Shown here: piece after piece, positions 29,016 through 38,079 of the stretch
Layout of the letters: each line of letters begins with the position of its first letter
Position numbering within the stretch: position 1 is the first letter of the stretch
Assembly (NCBI GenBank): GCA_002706765.1
Contig: PAJV01000024.1
Coordinates: 1-61,586, forward strand
Reading direction: 5' to 3'
From: Gimesia sp.
GTDB lineage: Bacteria; Planctomycetota; Planctomycetia; Planctomycetales; Planctomycetaceae
DNA: 61,586 bases
The notes under the pieces: model-generated
Database searches by the model: none
What the model saw: the letters and a program-made list of their open reading frames with translations, nothing else
What the model was told of the DNA's origin: nothing
Translations under genes and position numbers: made by a program

Positions 29016-30302
29016 TTAGACTTTGGGTTCCCAGCCTGGTTCGTATTCACGAGTCCAGAAGGTCATGGCTTCTTCGTCATTCTGAATATGGCCGTTGGAG
29101 GGATCGCAGGTCATCGTACGACCGGTACGGTGTGCGATGTTTCCAATGTGGCAGAGCAGGGTGCTCTTGTGTCCGATTTCGATTTCGGCATTCAGATTGA
29201 GCGGCTCATTGTTGCGGATGGCATCAATGAAGTTCTGAGCGTGTTCGCTCATGCCCTGTCCGCCGCTTGTGTTTTCGATCTCTTTGTCCTTGGCATCCAG
29301 AATACGATAACCGCCGGAGGTACCAACGATTAATGTCCCCTTGCTGCCGAAGAAGGTCACGAAGTCGTTTTTGTGGCGATTGCAGCTGGTTCCCTGCCAG
29401 GTGATCTGTTTGCCGCCATCAAATTCGTAAGCGACGACCTGGGTATCCGGTGTCTGCTGATCGTCGTCGTAGGCGTAACGACCGCCGCTGGAAACAACGC
29501 GGGTAGGATAATCGACATCCAGACCCCAGCGGCAGATATCCAGTGAGTGCACACCGTTGTTGCCCAGTTCACCGTTGCCATACTTCCAGAACCAGTGCCA
29601 GTTGTAGTGGATCAGGTTATCCACGTATTTCTGACGGGGAGCAGGGCCCTGCCAGAGATCGTAATTCAGATCGCTGGGAACAGCCGCTGGTTTACCGGTT
29701 CCAATGGGACCGCGGGCGCTTTCATAAAAGGCGCGTGCGAGGTAGACATCGCCGATCACTCCCTCTTTGACTTTCTGAATCCCTTCCTGAATGGATTCGC
29801 TGCTGCGGCGCTGGCTGCCCATTTGAACCGCTTTTTTATTTTTGCGGGCGGCGGCGACCATCATTTCGCCTTCTTTGGGGTTGTGGCTGCAGGGTTTTTC
29901 GACATACACGTTTTTGCCGGCTGAGCAACCCAGAATCGTCGCGGGGGAATGCCAGTGGTTAGGGGCAGCGACGATCAGTGCGTCCACTTCTTTGTCGTCC
30001 AGGATCTTGCGGAAATCGCCGATGGCCTGAGGGGCTTTTTTAGTCGCTTTTTCCACCGTTTTTGCGGCGTTGGCAGCGCGGGTATCGTCTGTGTCACAGA
30101 CATATTTGATTTCGACGCCATCCAGGGCACCAAAGGTTTTCGCTAACGCAAGACCGCGCTGCATCCCCATGATGCCGATGGTGACTTTTTTGCTGGGGGC
30201 ATTATTGGCGGCGGAAAGAATGGCCGGTGCCGCAAAGCTGGCAGCTGTGGCTGCTGCCGCTGATTGACCAAGAAAAGTGCGACGATTAACCGAATCGGAC
30301 AT
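29016..30302 (-). CDS. Gfo/Idh/MocA-family oxidoreductase, Tat-exported
   Basis: The 428-residue protein begins with a Tat signal (NRRTFLGQSAAAATAASFAAPAI). A Rossmann fold opens with IGIMGMQRGLALAKTFG and continues with the NAD(P)-site motif VEKPCSH, the usual EKP. The C-terminal half carries the beta-sheet substrate domain with GNNGVHSLDICRWGLDV. Planctomycetes have many such exported oxidoreductases, generally assumed to act on sugars or cyclitols; the substrate is not predictable. GGAG precedes the ATG. It forms a single-gene unit with the terminator at 28961-28997. Confidence 0.93.
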   Translation of the reverse strand: MSDSVNRRTFLGQSAAAATAASFAAPAILSAANNAPSKKVTIGIMGMQRGLALAKTFGALDGVEIKYVCDTDDTRAANAAKTVEKATKKAPQAIGDFRKILDDKEVDALIVAAPNHWHSPATILGCSAGKNVYVEKPCSHNPKEGEMMVAAARKNKKAVQMGSQRRSSESIQEGIQKVKEGVIGDVYLARAFYESARGPIGTGKPAAVPSDLNYDLWQGPAPRQKYVDNLIHYNWHWFWKYGNGELGNNGVHSLDICRWGLDVDYPTRVVSSGGRYAYDDDQQTPDTQVVAYEFDGGKQITWQGTSCNRHKNDFVTFFGSKGTLIVGTSGGYRILDAKDKEIENTSGGQGMSEHAQNFIDAIRNNEPLNLNAEIEIGHKSTLLCHIGNIAHRTGRTMTCDPSNGHIQNDEEAMTFWTREYEPGWEPKV

Positions 30303-30481
30303 AGTCTGGTTCTCCGTTGATATGGGAGTGAAAGCATAGCAGGATGAATTTTAAAACAACCTGCATTCTAATGGGTTTTGCAGGCAATGAACACGGTAAA
30401 ATCTGGTTCGCGGGTATTTAATTAAAAAAACTAACAATGTATTCTTATCCGCTACCGGTCATTGTATTAAGGCAGAATCGA

Positions 30482-32365
30482 TCAGGCTTTTCTGATGTAA
30501 TGGGCAGCAAAACTGCGGATATTCTGGCCGTTGAGAACGTGGAACATTCTCAGTTGCTGGATGGTTTCCTGGCTGAAGCGTCCCAGCGGAACGTGGATTA
30601 GTTTTTTCTGATAACGTTTTGCCAGTCTCCGCCAGCCGACACCGGGAGGGGCTGCACTCAGCAGGGCGATATGTGGTTCCTGGCTGTAGTGGCAGGCAGC
30701 GACCAGCAGTCGTTCTTCGAGTGTATCGACAAAGTCGAACTGAATCTCATTCCAGATGTCGTGTACGTGCCGGGGTGGGAACAGGAACAGGGCACCGCCA
30801 TAGGTTGCCATTCCGATACCCGGCCCGACCATGTCTTTGCGATAGTCGGTGGCGAAGAAGGCGAGCGTCGACTCGTCCTGATGCTCAGCATGCCAGGTGA
30901 GTCGATAGGGGTAGTCCCGCGGGTCAGCGGGGGAGTCGAACAGCATGAGGACGCAATCCAGTTTCCCGCGACTGGGGGGCAGGACTTTGACGTGAATTTC
31001 TCCGGTGTGCCAGTTTCGGAGGGTTTCCCGGAGATCAAGACCATCTTTCATACTGGTGGTAAATTTTTCGGTGCGTGCCAGATCGACGCCCAGCAGATTC
31101 AAGGCGTGATCTTTGATGCTCGTGCGAAATTTCTCGATGGCGACATCTTCGGGGGGCCAGCTGCATTGTTTGAAGGGATCCCACTTCATTTCCCATTCAT
31201 CCTGTTTGGGTTTGGGAGGTTTGGGAGTGAGTTCACAATTTCTCCACGAGATGAGGTTACCGGGCAGACGGTTACTCATTTCCAGCATGGTGCCATTGGG
31301 AAGCTGGGCCTGTTCAATGCCGAAGCTGATTTTTTCAAACGGGAGCAAATGCACGAACGGGTATTCTCGCGCTGTTTCTGCAATCTGAATGGCGAACTGA
31401 TCGCCGGCGACCTGTTGTGCGGCTTTGACCAGCGTATAGAGATCGGGGGTCATGCGGCGTTCGATGAGCGAGAGGTTGCGCACATAACGAAAGTAAACCG
31501 AGAGCAGCTTAGGCGTGATCTTGCGGCCTTTGGATTTCAATTCGAGTCGATAACGGTCACGGGCAGTCAGCGCCAGCTCTTTAATGCCGTCGACGGAGAG
31601 GTTTTCGTCATCTTCCAGTTCAGAGCGGGCGGCTTCATACAGTCCTGTGATATAAGGGAGTTCGCCGAGCATGAACAGCAATGTTTCCGAGTCAGCGGAA
31701 TAGATTGTGGTTTCGTTGACTTCTTCATCTTCGACTTCCACAGGGACCTGATCGATGTAGGCATCGTGAATCCAGGGCCAGTCGGAAAGGGAGCAGACCA
31801 GCAGGATCGACTTGTATTTCTTTTCCAGTTCCCGCAGGCGGTGTGCCATCATGGTGCAGCGGTTAAGCGGCTGGCCTTCCGGAAGTTTATTCAGAGCCGG
31901 CAGAACGGCAGCGGCAAACTTTTCCAGGGGAACTTTTTTCAAAGCATAAGGGTCGGGCAGAGAGGCGGAAATACTTTCAAACCGCTGTGTTTCCAGGTCA
32001 ATGAAGTGCCGGTCGATGTGTTCCATCATCGCGATTCTCAGCGCGGCAATGACACCCTGGCAGGGATCAATGGGCACATAACTGCAAAGTCGTTGCACAT
32101 CATCCTCGTCGTCATCCTCTTCCCAGGGAGCGGAACCCGAGATGGACGGCTCTTCCTGCACGACGGCGGTAATGCTGGGCAGAAATGTGATGGCCCGTTC
32201 CACGTTTTCCTGGAACGAAGCAGGGAGCGGCACAGCCAGGCAGTCGAACTCATTATTCAGCATCACGCGGCGGACTTCGATGGCGAAGTCACCACTGCCA
32301 TGAATTAATGGCAGGACAGAAATGTGCGGGCTGATTTTCAAAAAACTGGAGTGGGGCGATGTCAT
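30482..32365 (-). CDS. Conserved hypothetical protein, 627 residues; weak resemblance to DUF5682/ChaN-like proteins
   Basis: I do not recognise this protein with certainty. It has no signal peptide or membrane segment, so it should be cytoplasmic. The N terminus (ISVLPLIHGSGDFAIEVRRV, then FDCLAVPLPASF) recalls the opening of DUF5682/TraB-ChaN-like proteins, which start with a His-containing strand and a statement-like LxxLxPD region. The later MMAHRLRELEKKYKSILLVC resembles their second conserved block. An acidic stretch (WEEDDDEDDV) lies near residue 82. The C-terminal 180 residues include a beta-rich region followed by PRHVHDIWNEIQFDF. Start choice is the ATG at 32365, with a weak ribosome site. 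Confidence 0.7.
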   Translation of the reverse strand: MTSPHSSFLKISPHISVLPLIHGSGDFAIEVRRVMLNNEFDCLAVPLPASFQENVERAITFLPSITAVVQEEPSISGSAPWEEDDDEDDVQRLCSYVPIDPCQGVIAALRIAMMEHIDRHFIDLETQRFESISASLPDPYALKKVPLEKFAAAVLPALNKLPEGQPLNRCTMMAHRLRELEKKYKSILLVCSLSDWPWIHDAYIDQVPVEVEDEEVNETTIYSADSETLLFMLGELPYITGLYEAARSELEDDENLSVDGIKELALTARDRYRLELKSKGRKITPKLLSVYFRYVRNLSLIERRMTPDLYTLVKAAQQVAGDQFAIQIAETAREYPFVHLLPFEKISFGIEQAQLPNGTMLEMSNRLPGNLISWRNCELTPKPPKPKQDEWEMKWDPFKQCSWPPEDVAIEKFRTSIKDHALNLLGVDLARTEKFTTSMKDGLDLRETLRNWHTGEIHVKVLPPSRGKLDCVLMLFDSPADPRDYPYRLTWHAEHQDESTLAFFATDYRKDMVGPGIGMATYGGALFLFPPRHVHDIWNEIQFDFVDTLEERLLVAACHYSQEPHIALLSAAPPGVGWRRLAKRYQKKLIHVPLGRFSQETIQQLRMFHVLNGQNIRSFAAHYIRKA

Positions 32366-32400
32366 AATAGATTAATCCAGTTTCTTACCTGAAAGCTGTG

Positions 32401-32418
32401 AACACGCTTGACCGTGAT
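32401..32418. promoter_or_regulatory. Imperfect copy of the AACACG element
   Basis: AACACGCTTGACCGTGAT matches the 23597-23614 inverted repeat at 15 of 18 positions and lies 36 bases upstream of the 627-residue gene on the minus strand. It could be a shared operator, or chance. Confidence 0.3.
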
Positions 32419-32475
32419 ACATATAATCGAGTCGCTCTGAATGGTTGTGATGTGTCCGGCCTGGGAGTCGAGAGG

Positions 32476-33462
32476 TCAGGACCATTTCCAGCCTGTCGAC
32501 TCTTTCAGATTCACAACACATTCCACGGGCCATTCCCCCTGGTGCAGCTTGACAATATTCTGAGCCGCCATCGCATACGCGTCCCGATGCGATTCCTGAT
32601 CGAGTCCGCCGGTGTGACAGCTTAACAGTACATTTTCCAGTTTGATCAGGGGACTTTCAACAGGCAATGGTTCTTTTTTGAAAACATCGAGTCCCGCGGC
32701 CCGTAAATGCCCTGATTCCAGAGCTTCCACCAATGCATTTTCGTCAACCAGTGCCCCGCGGGCTGTATTGATCAATACGGACCCCGATTTCATGAGGGCG
32801 AGAGTATCCCGGTTAATGAGGTCGACCGTCTCAGGGGTGACGGGCAGATGCAGGGTAACGTAGTCTGACTGTGTCAGCAGTTCTTCCAGTCCGAGCAGCT
32901 TGATCTGATGGGTTTTGGCAAAGTCTGCATTGGGGAACGGATCGTATGCCAGCACATGCATGCCCATGCCAATGGCGCGGGTGGCGACTGCCTGGCCGAT
33001 GCGTCCCAGTCCGACGATGCCGATCGTGCTGCCCCAGACGCGAGGCGTTAACTCCCGCTCCCACACGCCGCTGCGAACGGCGCGATCCTGGGTACGAGTC
33101 ATGCGGGCGATACCCATGAGCAGGGCGAATGCCTGTTCTGCAACCGAGTGATGATTCACACCCGGCGTGATGGTGACGACGATATTCTGTGCATCAGCGG
33201 CTGTGAGATCAACGGCATCAAAGCCGACGCCGTAGCGTGAGATGACTTTCAGGTCGGGCAGCTGTTCCAGCACTTCGCGCGAATAGATCTCTGCACCGGC
33301 GAGAACGGCATCGTATCCCTGAACCTGCTCTACCACGCGATGTGGTTCTCTGCGGAGATCGACTTCTGTGGGCACAGTCTCCACGTCGAAACCGGCGGCC
33401 TGCAGGATTTCGAAATGCGGACCGAATTCACACATTTTAGCAGTACAGATGACGCGCGGCAT
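32476..33462 (-). CDS. D-2-hydroxyacid dehydrogenase (phosphoglycerate-dehydrogenase-like)
   Basis: The ATG at 33462 gives 328 residues. The NAD-binding domain is clear: GIVGLGRIGQAVATRAIGMG followed by an acidic residue in YDPF. Catalytic residues are the Arg in NTARGALVDE, the following Glu region, and the His in SCHTGGLDQES. The N-terminal part resembles the substrate domain of SerA-type enzymes but lacks the ACT regulatory domain, so a catabolic or broad 2-hydroxyacid role fits better than serine synthesis. The upstream frame extension to 33492 looks non-coding. The neighbours do not reveal the substrate. Confidence 0.92.
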   Translation of the reverse strand: MPRVICTAKMCEFGPHFEILQAAGFDVETVPTEVDLRREPHRVVEQVQGYDAVLAGAEIYSREVLEQLPDLKVISRYGVGFDAVDLTAADAQNIVVTITPGVNHHSVAEQAFALLMGIARMTRTQDRAVRSGVWERELTPRVWGSTIGIVGLGRIGQAVATRAIGMGMHVLAYDPFPNADFAKTHQIKLLGLEELLTQSDYVTLHLPVTPETVDLINRDTLALMKSGSVLINTARGALVDENALVEALESGHLRAAGLDVFKKEPLPVESPLIKLENVLLSCHTGGLDQESHRDAYAMAAQNIVKLHQGEWPVECVVNLKESTGWKWS

Positions 33463-33580
33463 GATCGGGATTCTTCTCTTTAAACAGTGCACGGACAGGG
33501 TAAAACGGCTACTGTTACTCTAGCGGAAGACGATGTCAGCTGACAACGTTCCCACGGCGAAAAAACGAAATGCCGACCAA

Positions 33581-34774
33581 TCACCGTCGCGGATGAAAGA
33601 AACGTTCGGCACTCTGTACGGTCTTGGGGTCTGTCAGTCGCAGCAGTTCGAGAAACGCTTTTGCTTTTCGGGATGTCTCTAAATCAGTGCCACTTGCATT
33701 GGTGGGCGGAACGAGGGAAGCCCGCAGGAAATAGCGGATGATGGCTTTCTTAATCGAGCGTACATCATAGTCTTCCGCAGCGTACAGTTCAGCCAGACGA
33801 TCCATCACGGTCCAGTCTTCCCATCGCGCCAGATTCGCGATCACCAGATCCGCCAGTTCGGGCCGCTCCAGCAGCAGCCGCATGGACTGGTTCAAGCGGC
33901 GTTTCTCAATTTGATCTGCTCCAAAAGTCCACATGAAAGACAGTGCCTGCATTCCGGCAAACGTTTCACTGAAGGCGGCTGTTTTATCTTTGAACTTGGT
34001 TTCATCGATTTTGTCCAGGCCCGCAGAACCTGTCAGCAGCAGGTATCCGGACATCAGGCCTCCGATGCCCATGCGGATTTCCCGGGCCTGCACACGGATC
34101 TTTGCTTCCATGAACTGGATGTCTGACTCCTGGCCACACAGACCCAGCAGCAGTCCATACAGCCCCAGTCGGGGAACAGGCGTGTTTTCGTTTTCCAGCC
34201 AGCTGCGCAGTTTTTCGCGAGGCAATTCTTCCGCCAGGGGGGTGACTGCTTCGAACGGGGCATTCGCGAATTCGGCAAAGGCATCGTTGGCAATGATCTG
34301 ATCCGGATGTTCCAGGTGTTTCAGGAAATACCGGAGTCGGTGACTCGTTTCCCCTTCCTGCGAGGGCGCCCGTTTTAAATATTCAATGCTGGCGATAGTG
34401 ACTGCCACCGGTTCGTTCCAGTGCAGACTGATGCCACGGGATCCCGTCAGCAGAAACAGCTCGCCCGGTTTGCCGTCATAGTGGCGCGACAAAGTAATCT
34501 GCTCACCGGCTTTCAGATTACTTTTCAGAGGTTGATGCAGTACCTCCGAAATCTGGAAGCTGGTCTGTCCCGTTTTTTCAAACGTTCCCGCCACGGCGCT
34601 CGACCATTGTCCCAGGAGGGCGACATCGGCTTGTGACAGCTGTTCGGAAAGTGTCGTGGAAGGGCCCGGACAGAAGGGGCAGGCAGCCAGCTGCGACAGG
34701 TAAAAGTGCAGCACAAGACCGCAAAGGACAAACATACCGCAGCGTCTGATACCGGTTTCTTTTCGCACGTTCAT
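33581..34774 (-). CDS. Secreted CPFC-motif protein, copy A (family unknown)
   Basis: The ATG at 34774 has AAGGA upstream and gives 397 residues with a signal peptide ending around LSQLAAC. Directly after it comes CPFCPGPSTTLSEQLSQADVA, with a CxxC motif. A beta-rich domain (residues about 50-140) precedes a helical, HEAT-like region with NDAFAEFANAPFEAVTPLAE and PRLGLYGLLLGLCG. It is a paralogue of the product encoded immediately upstream at 34937-36127, with matching blocks along the whole length. No known domain is recognised. A periplasmic location is expected. CxxC could be redox-active or metal-binding; this is inference. Confidence 0.85.
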   Translation of the reverse strand: MNVRKETGIRRCGMFVLCGLVLHFYLSQLAACPFCPGPSTTLSEQLSQADVALLGQWSSAVAGTFEKTGQTSFQISEVLHQPLKSNLKAGEQITLSRHYDGKPGELFLLTGSRGISLHWNEPVAVTIASIEYLKRAPSQEGETSHRLRYFLKHLEHPDQIIANDAFAEFANAPFEAVTPLAEELPREKLRSWLENENTPVPRLGLYGLLLGLCGQESDIQFMEAKIRVQAREIRMGIGGLMSGYLLLTGSAGLDKIDETKFKDKTAAFSETFAGMQALSFMWTFGADQIEKRRLNQSMRLLLERPELADLVIANLARWEDWTVMDRLAELYAAEDYDVRSIKKAIIRYFLRASLVPPTNASGTDLETSRKAKAFLELLRLTDPKTVQSAERFFHPRR

Positions 34775-34936
34775 CACCGATCCTTCGGTCTTGAGACTGT
34801 GTTCCGTTTTTACTGTCGCGTCTGCAAGGCCCTGTGGACCGAACAGAATCGATAAAGAGACGCTGGTTAAATGTGAAACGTTCCCGGATTGTAACAACTT
34901 CCCGCTGTCATCCTGCGAGAAACGATTCTCTGTATC

Positions 34937-36127
34937 TTATTTGAGAAAGAAGAATCGCTCTGCGCTCTGGACGGTTTTCGGGTCGTCTTTACGTAATTGA
35001 TCGAGCAGTTTTTTCGCTTTTTCGGTGGTGGCTGGATCGGGGCCCTCTCCTTTTTTGTTCTTGCCTTTGGATGCGACAAGCAGGTAGCGAACGATGGCCC
35101 GTTTGATTGAAGGGATATCGTAGTCTCCTGTGCCGTACATTTCCATCAGGCGATCGATGACAGACCAGTCATCCCAGCGGGCGAGGTCAGCCACGACCAG
35201 GTCGGTCAGTTCGGGGCGGTCGAGCAGCAGCCGCATGGATTTTCGCAGACGTTCTTTGTCGATGCGTCCATCGCCGTAGGTCCACATGAACCGCAGGGCC
35301 TGCATGGCGGCGTAGGTTTCGCTGAATGCGACATCTTTGGGTACGAATTTCGTTTCATCAATTTTATCCAGGCCGTCTGCACCGGTCAGCAGCAGGTATC
35401 CGGAAATGACACCATCGATGCCCAGGCGAAATTCCTTGGTGGGCTCGTTGATTTTCTTTTCCATGAAGGAGACGTCTTCCCCGGTGCCGCAAAGCCCGAG
35501 CAGCAAACCGTAGAGTCCGATGCGAGTGACCGGTGTGTCCGGATCGATGAGCCACTTGCGGATTTTTTCGCGGGGCATTTCTTTGGAGAGCGGGGTGATA
35601 TCTTCATAAGGTGCATTTGCGAATTCGGCATACGCATCGTTGGAGATCATCTGGTCGGGATATTCCAGAAACTTCAGAAAGTACGTGAGGCGCTTGGATG
35701 TTTTTACTTCCGGGGCGGGTGCCTGTGAAATGTAGTGGAAGCTGGTTTCGGTGACTTCGATGGGATCGCCCCAGTCGACTTCGGCTCCCTTGGTTCCCAG
35801 CAGCAGAAACAGGTTGCCTTTCTTGCCGGGGCGATGTCGATTGATGGTGATCTGATCGCCGGCCTTGAGTTTTTCTTTGTCTGACTGCCGCACGATTTCT
35901 TTAACTTCGAAGACGGTTGTGCCTGCTTTCTCCAGCGTTCCTTTCTCTGCTTCTGTCCATTGTGCCAGCACGGCGACGTCAGACTGTGAAAGCTGTTCGG
36001 TCAATGTCAGTGACGGTGCAGAACAGAAAGGACAGTCGGTGAGAGCCGGTGTCTGTGCGAATACGATCAGGCCACAAATGAGTGCCAGAAATACGCGGTG
36101 ATGAAAATACTTTGTCAGACCAGTCAT
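34937..36127 (-). CDS. Secreted CPFC-motif protein, copy B (family unknown)
   Basis: This 396-residue protein has a signal peptide ending near ALTDC and then CPFCSAPSLTLTEQLSQSDVA, parallel to its paralogue downstream. Conserved blocks shared by the two include NDAYAEFANAPYEDITPLS, RIGLYGLLLGLCG, SGYLLLTGADGLDKIDETKF, RPELTDLVVADLARWDDWSV, and the C terminus DPKTVQSAERFF. GAGG precedes the ATG at 36127. The paralogue starts 162 bases downstream on the same strand, and the DUF3299 lipoprotein gene lies 76 bases upstream. Function is unknown. Confidence 0.87.
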   Translation of the reverse strand: MTGLTKYFHHRVFLALICGLIVFAQTPALTDCPFCSAPSLTLTEQLSQSDVAVLAQWTEAEKGTLEKAGTTVFEVKEIVRQSDKEKLKAGDQITINRHRPGKKGNLFLLLGTKGAEVDWGDPIEVTETSFHYISQAPAPEVKTSKRLTYFLKFLEYPDQMISNDAYAEFANAPYEDITPLSKEMPREKIRKWLIDPDTPVTRIGLYGLLLGLCGTGEDVSFMEKKINEPTKEFRLGIDGVISGYLLLTGADGLDKIDETKFVPKDVAFSETYAAMQALRFMWTYGDGRIDKERLRKSMRLLLDRPELTDLVVADLARWDDWSVIDRLMEMYGTGDYDIPSIKRAIVRYLLVASKGKNKKGEGPDPATTEKAKKLLDQLRKDDPKTVQSAERFFFLK

Positions 36128-36166
36128 GTGCCGAACCTCGTGGCGGTAGAAAACAGTTATTAGTGA

Positions 36167-36183
36167 AACGATTGAAAATCGTT
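36167..36183. terminator. Perfect 7-base inverted repeat, hairpin between two minus-strand genes
   Basis: AACGATT-GAA-AATCGTT lies 20 bases beyond the DUF3299 lipoprotein stop and 40 bases before the CPFC copy B start. A three-base loop and lack of a strong T-run make it a weak terminator; an operator is an alternative. Confidence 0.4.
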
Positions 36184-36203
36184 ATTTGTCGGGTACTTCT
36201 TCA

Positions 36204-37091
36204 TTATTTATCAATGATGATGGCATCGTCAATCGTGTAGATGCGTTCGAGTTCTCCGTCAAAGCTTTCCGCATTGATATGGAAGACCCCGACTACATCA
36301 AACGGACGATTGAGAATATAGTCAGCGGTGACTCCTTCCCGCATAATCACGGGAAACAGATCGTAGATCTTAGGGTTCTTGCCAAAACAGCAGATCTGGT
36401 TGTCGCGCGCGAGCATAAAATATTCATTGCCTGTCTGCTGAAACGGAGGATACATGAACCCGCGGATGCGAATGCGTTTGCCGTCCAGGTTTTTCAGCCA
36501 TTCCGGCATGAGGTCTGGGGCTTCGGGAGTCACCGGTTCCATATTCATGACTTTGAGTAAGTCGATATCATCATAATTCACCAGCAACGCGTTTTCAGGG
36601 GAAGTCCTGCGGAAAGAGCGGTCTTTCACCAGGATTTTGACTTCCCGTGGTTCACTGGCACTCTTTTCCTGTGCGACTTCTTCTTTTGTCATCGCCCGCA
36701 GTTTCGGATCGGGTCTCTGTGCGACGACGGGCAATGTGGTATCGGCGGGCGTCTTCTCACTTGTGTTCTGAGGGGCCGCATCCGATTTCGCAGTTACAGA
36801 GGCTGTCTGTTCTGAAGGGGGGACAGTGACTTCCGGTTTCACAGGAGCTGTGGAAGAAGTCTCGACCTGCGCCGCCGGTTCGACGGGCTTTTGTTCTGGT
36901 GTGGCATCAGCCACGGTCGTGTCCGGCTGGGTGTCAGTCTCGGGACGATCGTGATCAATCTTTTCGCTGAACTGCCGGTAATCGGTAGACTCGGATGAGG
37001 AACATCCGCTGACAAACAGAGCCAGACTGCTCAGGACAAAAAGTGTGAAAGTGAATATAAACGGTCGGGTAGGATTCAGGTGGGCCTGCAC
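36204..37091 (-). CDS. DUF3299 lipoprotein
   Basis: A GTG at 37091 with GGAG upstream is preferred over a TTG at 37127. It yields 295 residues with an ideal lipoprotein signal and lipobox VSGC (Cys30). A long Pro/Thr/Glu-rich linker (about residues 45-170) leads to a C-terminal DUF3299 domain: GKRIRIRGFMYPPF, then NQICCFGKNPKIYDLFPVIM. In gammaproteobacteria DUF3299 genes sit beside zinc-regulated ABC genes, as in the PA4063-PA4066 type of locus (from memory). Here a His-rich ABC pair is encoded some 5 kb away, and the next upstream gene has the same CCFG motif. Confidence 0.88.
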   Translation of the reverse strand: MQAHLNPTRPFIFTFTLFVLSSLALFVSGCSSSESTDYRQFSEKIDHDRPETDTQPDTTVADATPEQKPVEPAAQVETSSTAPVKPEVTVPPSEQTASVTAKSDAAPQNTSEKTPADTTLPVVAQRPDPKLRAMTKEEVAQEKSASEPREVKILVKDRSFRRTSPENALLVNYDDIDLLKVMNMEPVTPEAPDLMPEWLKNLDGKRIRIRGFMYPPFQQTGNEYFMLARDNQICCFGKNPKIYDLFPVIMREGVTADYILNRPFDVVGVFHINAESFDGELERIYTIDDAIIIDK

Positions 37092-37254
37092 GTGATCAAT
37101 CTCCTGATGATCGGGTGGTTGCACCAACTTCCTGACAAAGTTGATAATGGCTCAGACTGAAGATCAACCTGAGCCATTCAAATAAACAGTTAACGCTAAT
37201 TGTGAGATTTCCAGTGTGATGAATTCAGTTGTTGAGGAAAACCGTCACTCTCTA

Positions 37255-37968
37255 TCAGTAAGCAGTACGGGCCTGCTCGAAGTGGTCTCCCTTTAATTGA
37301 TAGACGGGTCTCAGTTCGCCTGCTGTGGTGGGGGCTTCCGCCAGAAACTCTCCTGCGACGGATACCAGGCCTGCATAAAAATCAGCACGTTTATCGCCCT
37401 GCATTTCTACCAGGATCATATCTTTCACATCAGGCTGTCCTCCAAAGCAGCATTGGCCATTATCTTTGACCAGGATGAAGCTTTTGAGGTTTTGGGTATC
37501 GCGGGTGGGGTACATGTAACCTTTGAGGAACACGTTTTTCTTGTCGAGTTCAAGTACGTCCGGATTGACGGCCTGGACCCCATCTTTGGTGACGAAGCCT
37601 TTGGCAGAGATATCGCTGCTGAAGTTCAGGCGGTGATAGCCTTCCGGAACTTCATTAGCGTAGACATACGACTGGTAAGCGACACCACTGACCAGGAAGA
37701 AGGCCGAAAGAGCCACTCCTGAAGTCGCCACCATTCTTCCCCCCAGTTCACCTGCGGAGCGTTTGATGTTCCAGAGGCTGATCAGGGAAACAACGATACC
37801 CGTGACGGCAATACCCAGACCAATAATGCCAAACAGGGCAATAAAGGAAAACAGAGCGAGAGCCAGACCTACCACTGCGGTCGGGGGAACAGGTTTGTAC
37901 GAAAATTCGTCCTGAAAGTCAGCAGGGTTTTGCAGCGAATGATTGGAACCATCAAGAACTTGCGACAT
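37255..37968 (-). CDS. Membrane protein with DUF4190-like N terminus and DUF3299-like C terminus
   Basis: The 237-residue protein has three hydrophobic segments between about residues 30 and 120 (AVVGLALALFSFIALFGIIG and LGIAVTGIVVSLISLW, then VALSAFFLVSGV), in the layout of DUF4190-like membrane proteins. The C-terminal domain, FLKGYMYPTRDTQNLKSFIL followed by NGQCCFGGQPDVKDMILVEM, matches the GYMYP...CCFG pattern of the lipoprotein encoded just downstream. The two therefore share a domain, one membrane-embedded and one lipid-anchored. The gene is followed after 163 bases by the DUF3299 lipoprotein gene on the same strand. Confidence 0.85.
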   Translation of the reverse strand: MSQVLDGSNHSLQNPADFQDEFSYKPVPPTAVVGLALALFSFIALFGIIGLGIAVTGIVVSLISLWNIKRSAGELGGRMVATSGVALSAFFLVSGVAYQSYVYANEVPEGYHRLNFSSDISAKGFVTKDGVQAVNPDVLELDKKNVFLKGYMYPTRDTQNLKSFILVKDNGQCCFGGQPDVKDMILVEMQGDKRADFYAGLVSVAGEFLAEAPTTAGELRPVYQLKGDHFEQARTAY

Positions 37969-38079
37969 CTTGCAAGGCCTTTCAAAAAATCAGCGGATAA
38001 CAGAAATAGAATAAGTCAACAAAATCATCAGCGATCACGCAGGAGCCGGTACTGACCGCTGGGCCAGACGCTCCTCAAT

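Noticed and set aside
30671-32308. 545-codon open frame on the plus strand, antisense to the 627-residue gene
   Set aside because: It lies fully inside the minus-strand gene, has no recognisable domain, and its composition (rich in Gly, Phe, His) is that of a mirror frame. The minus-strand protein has coherent secondary-structure-like blocks.
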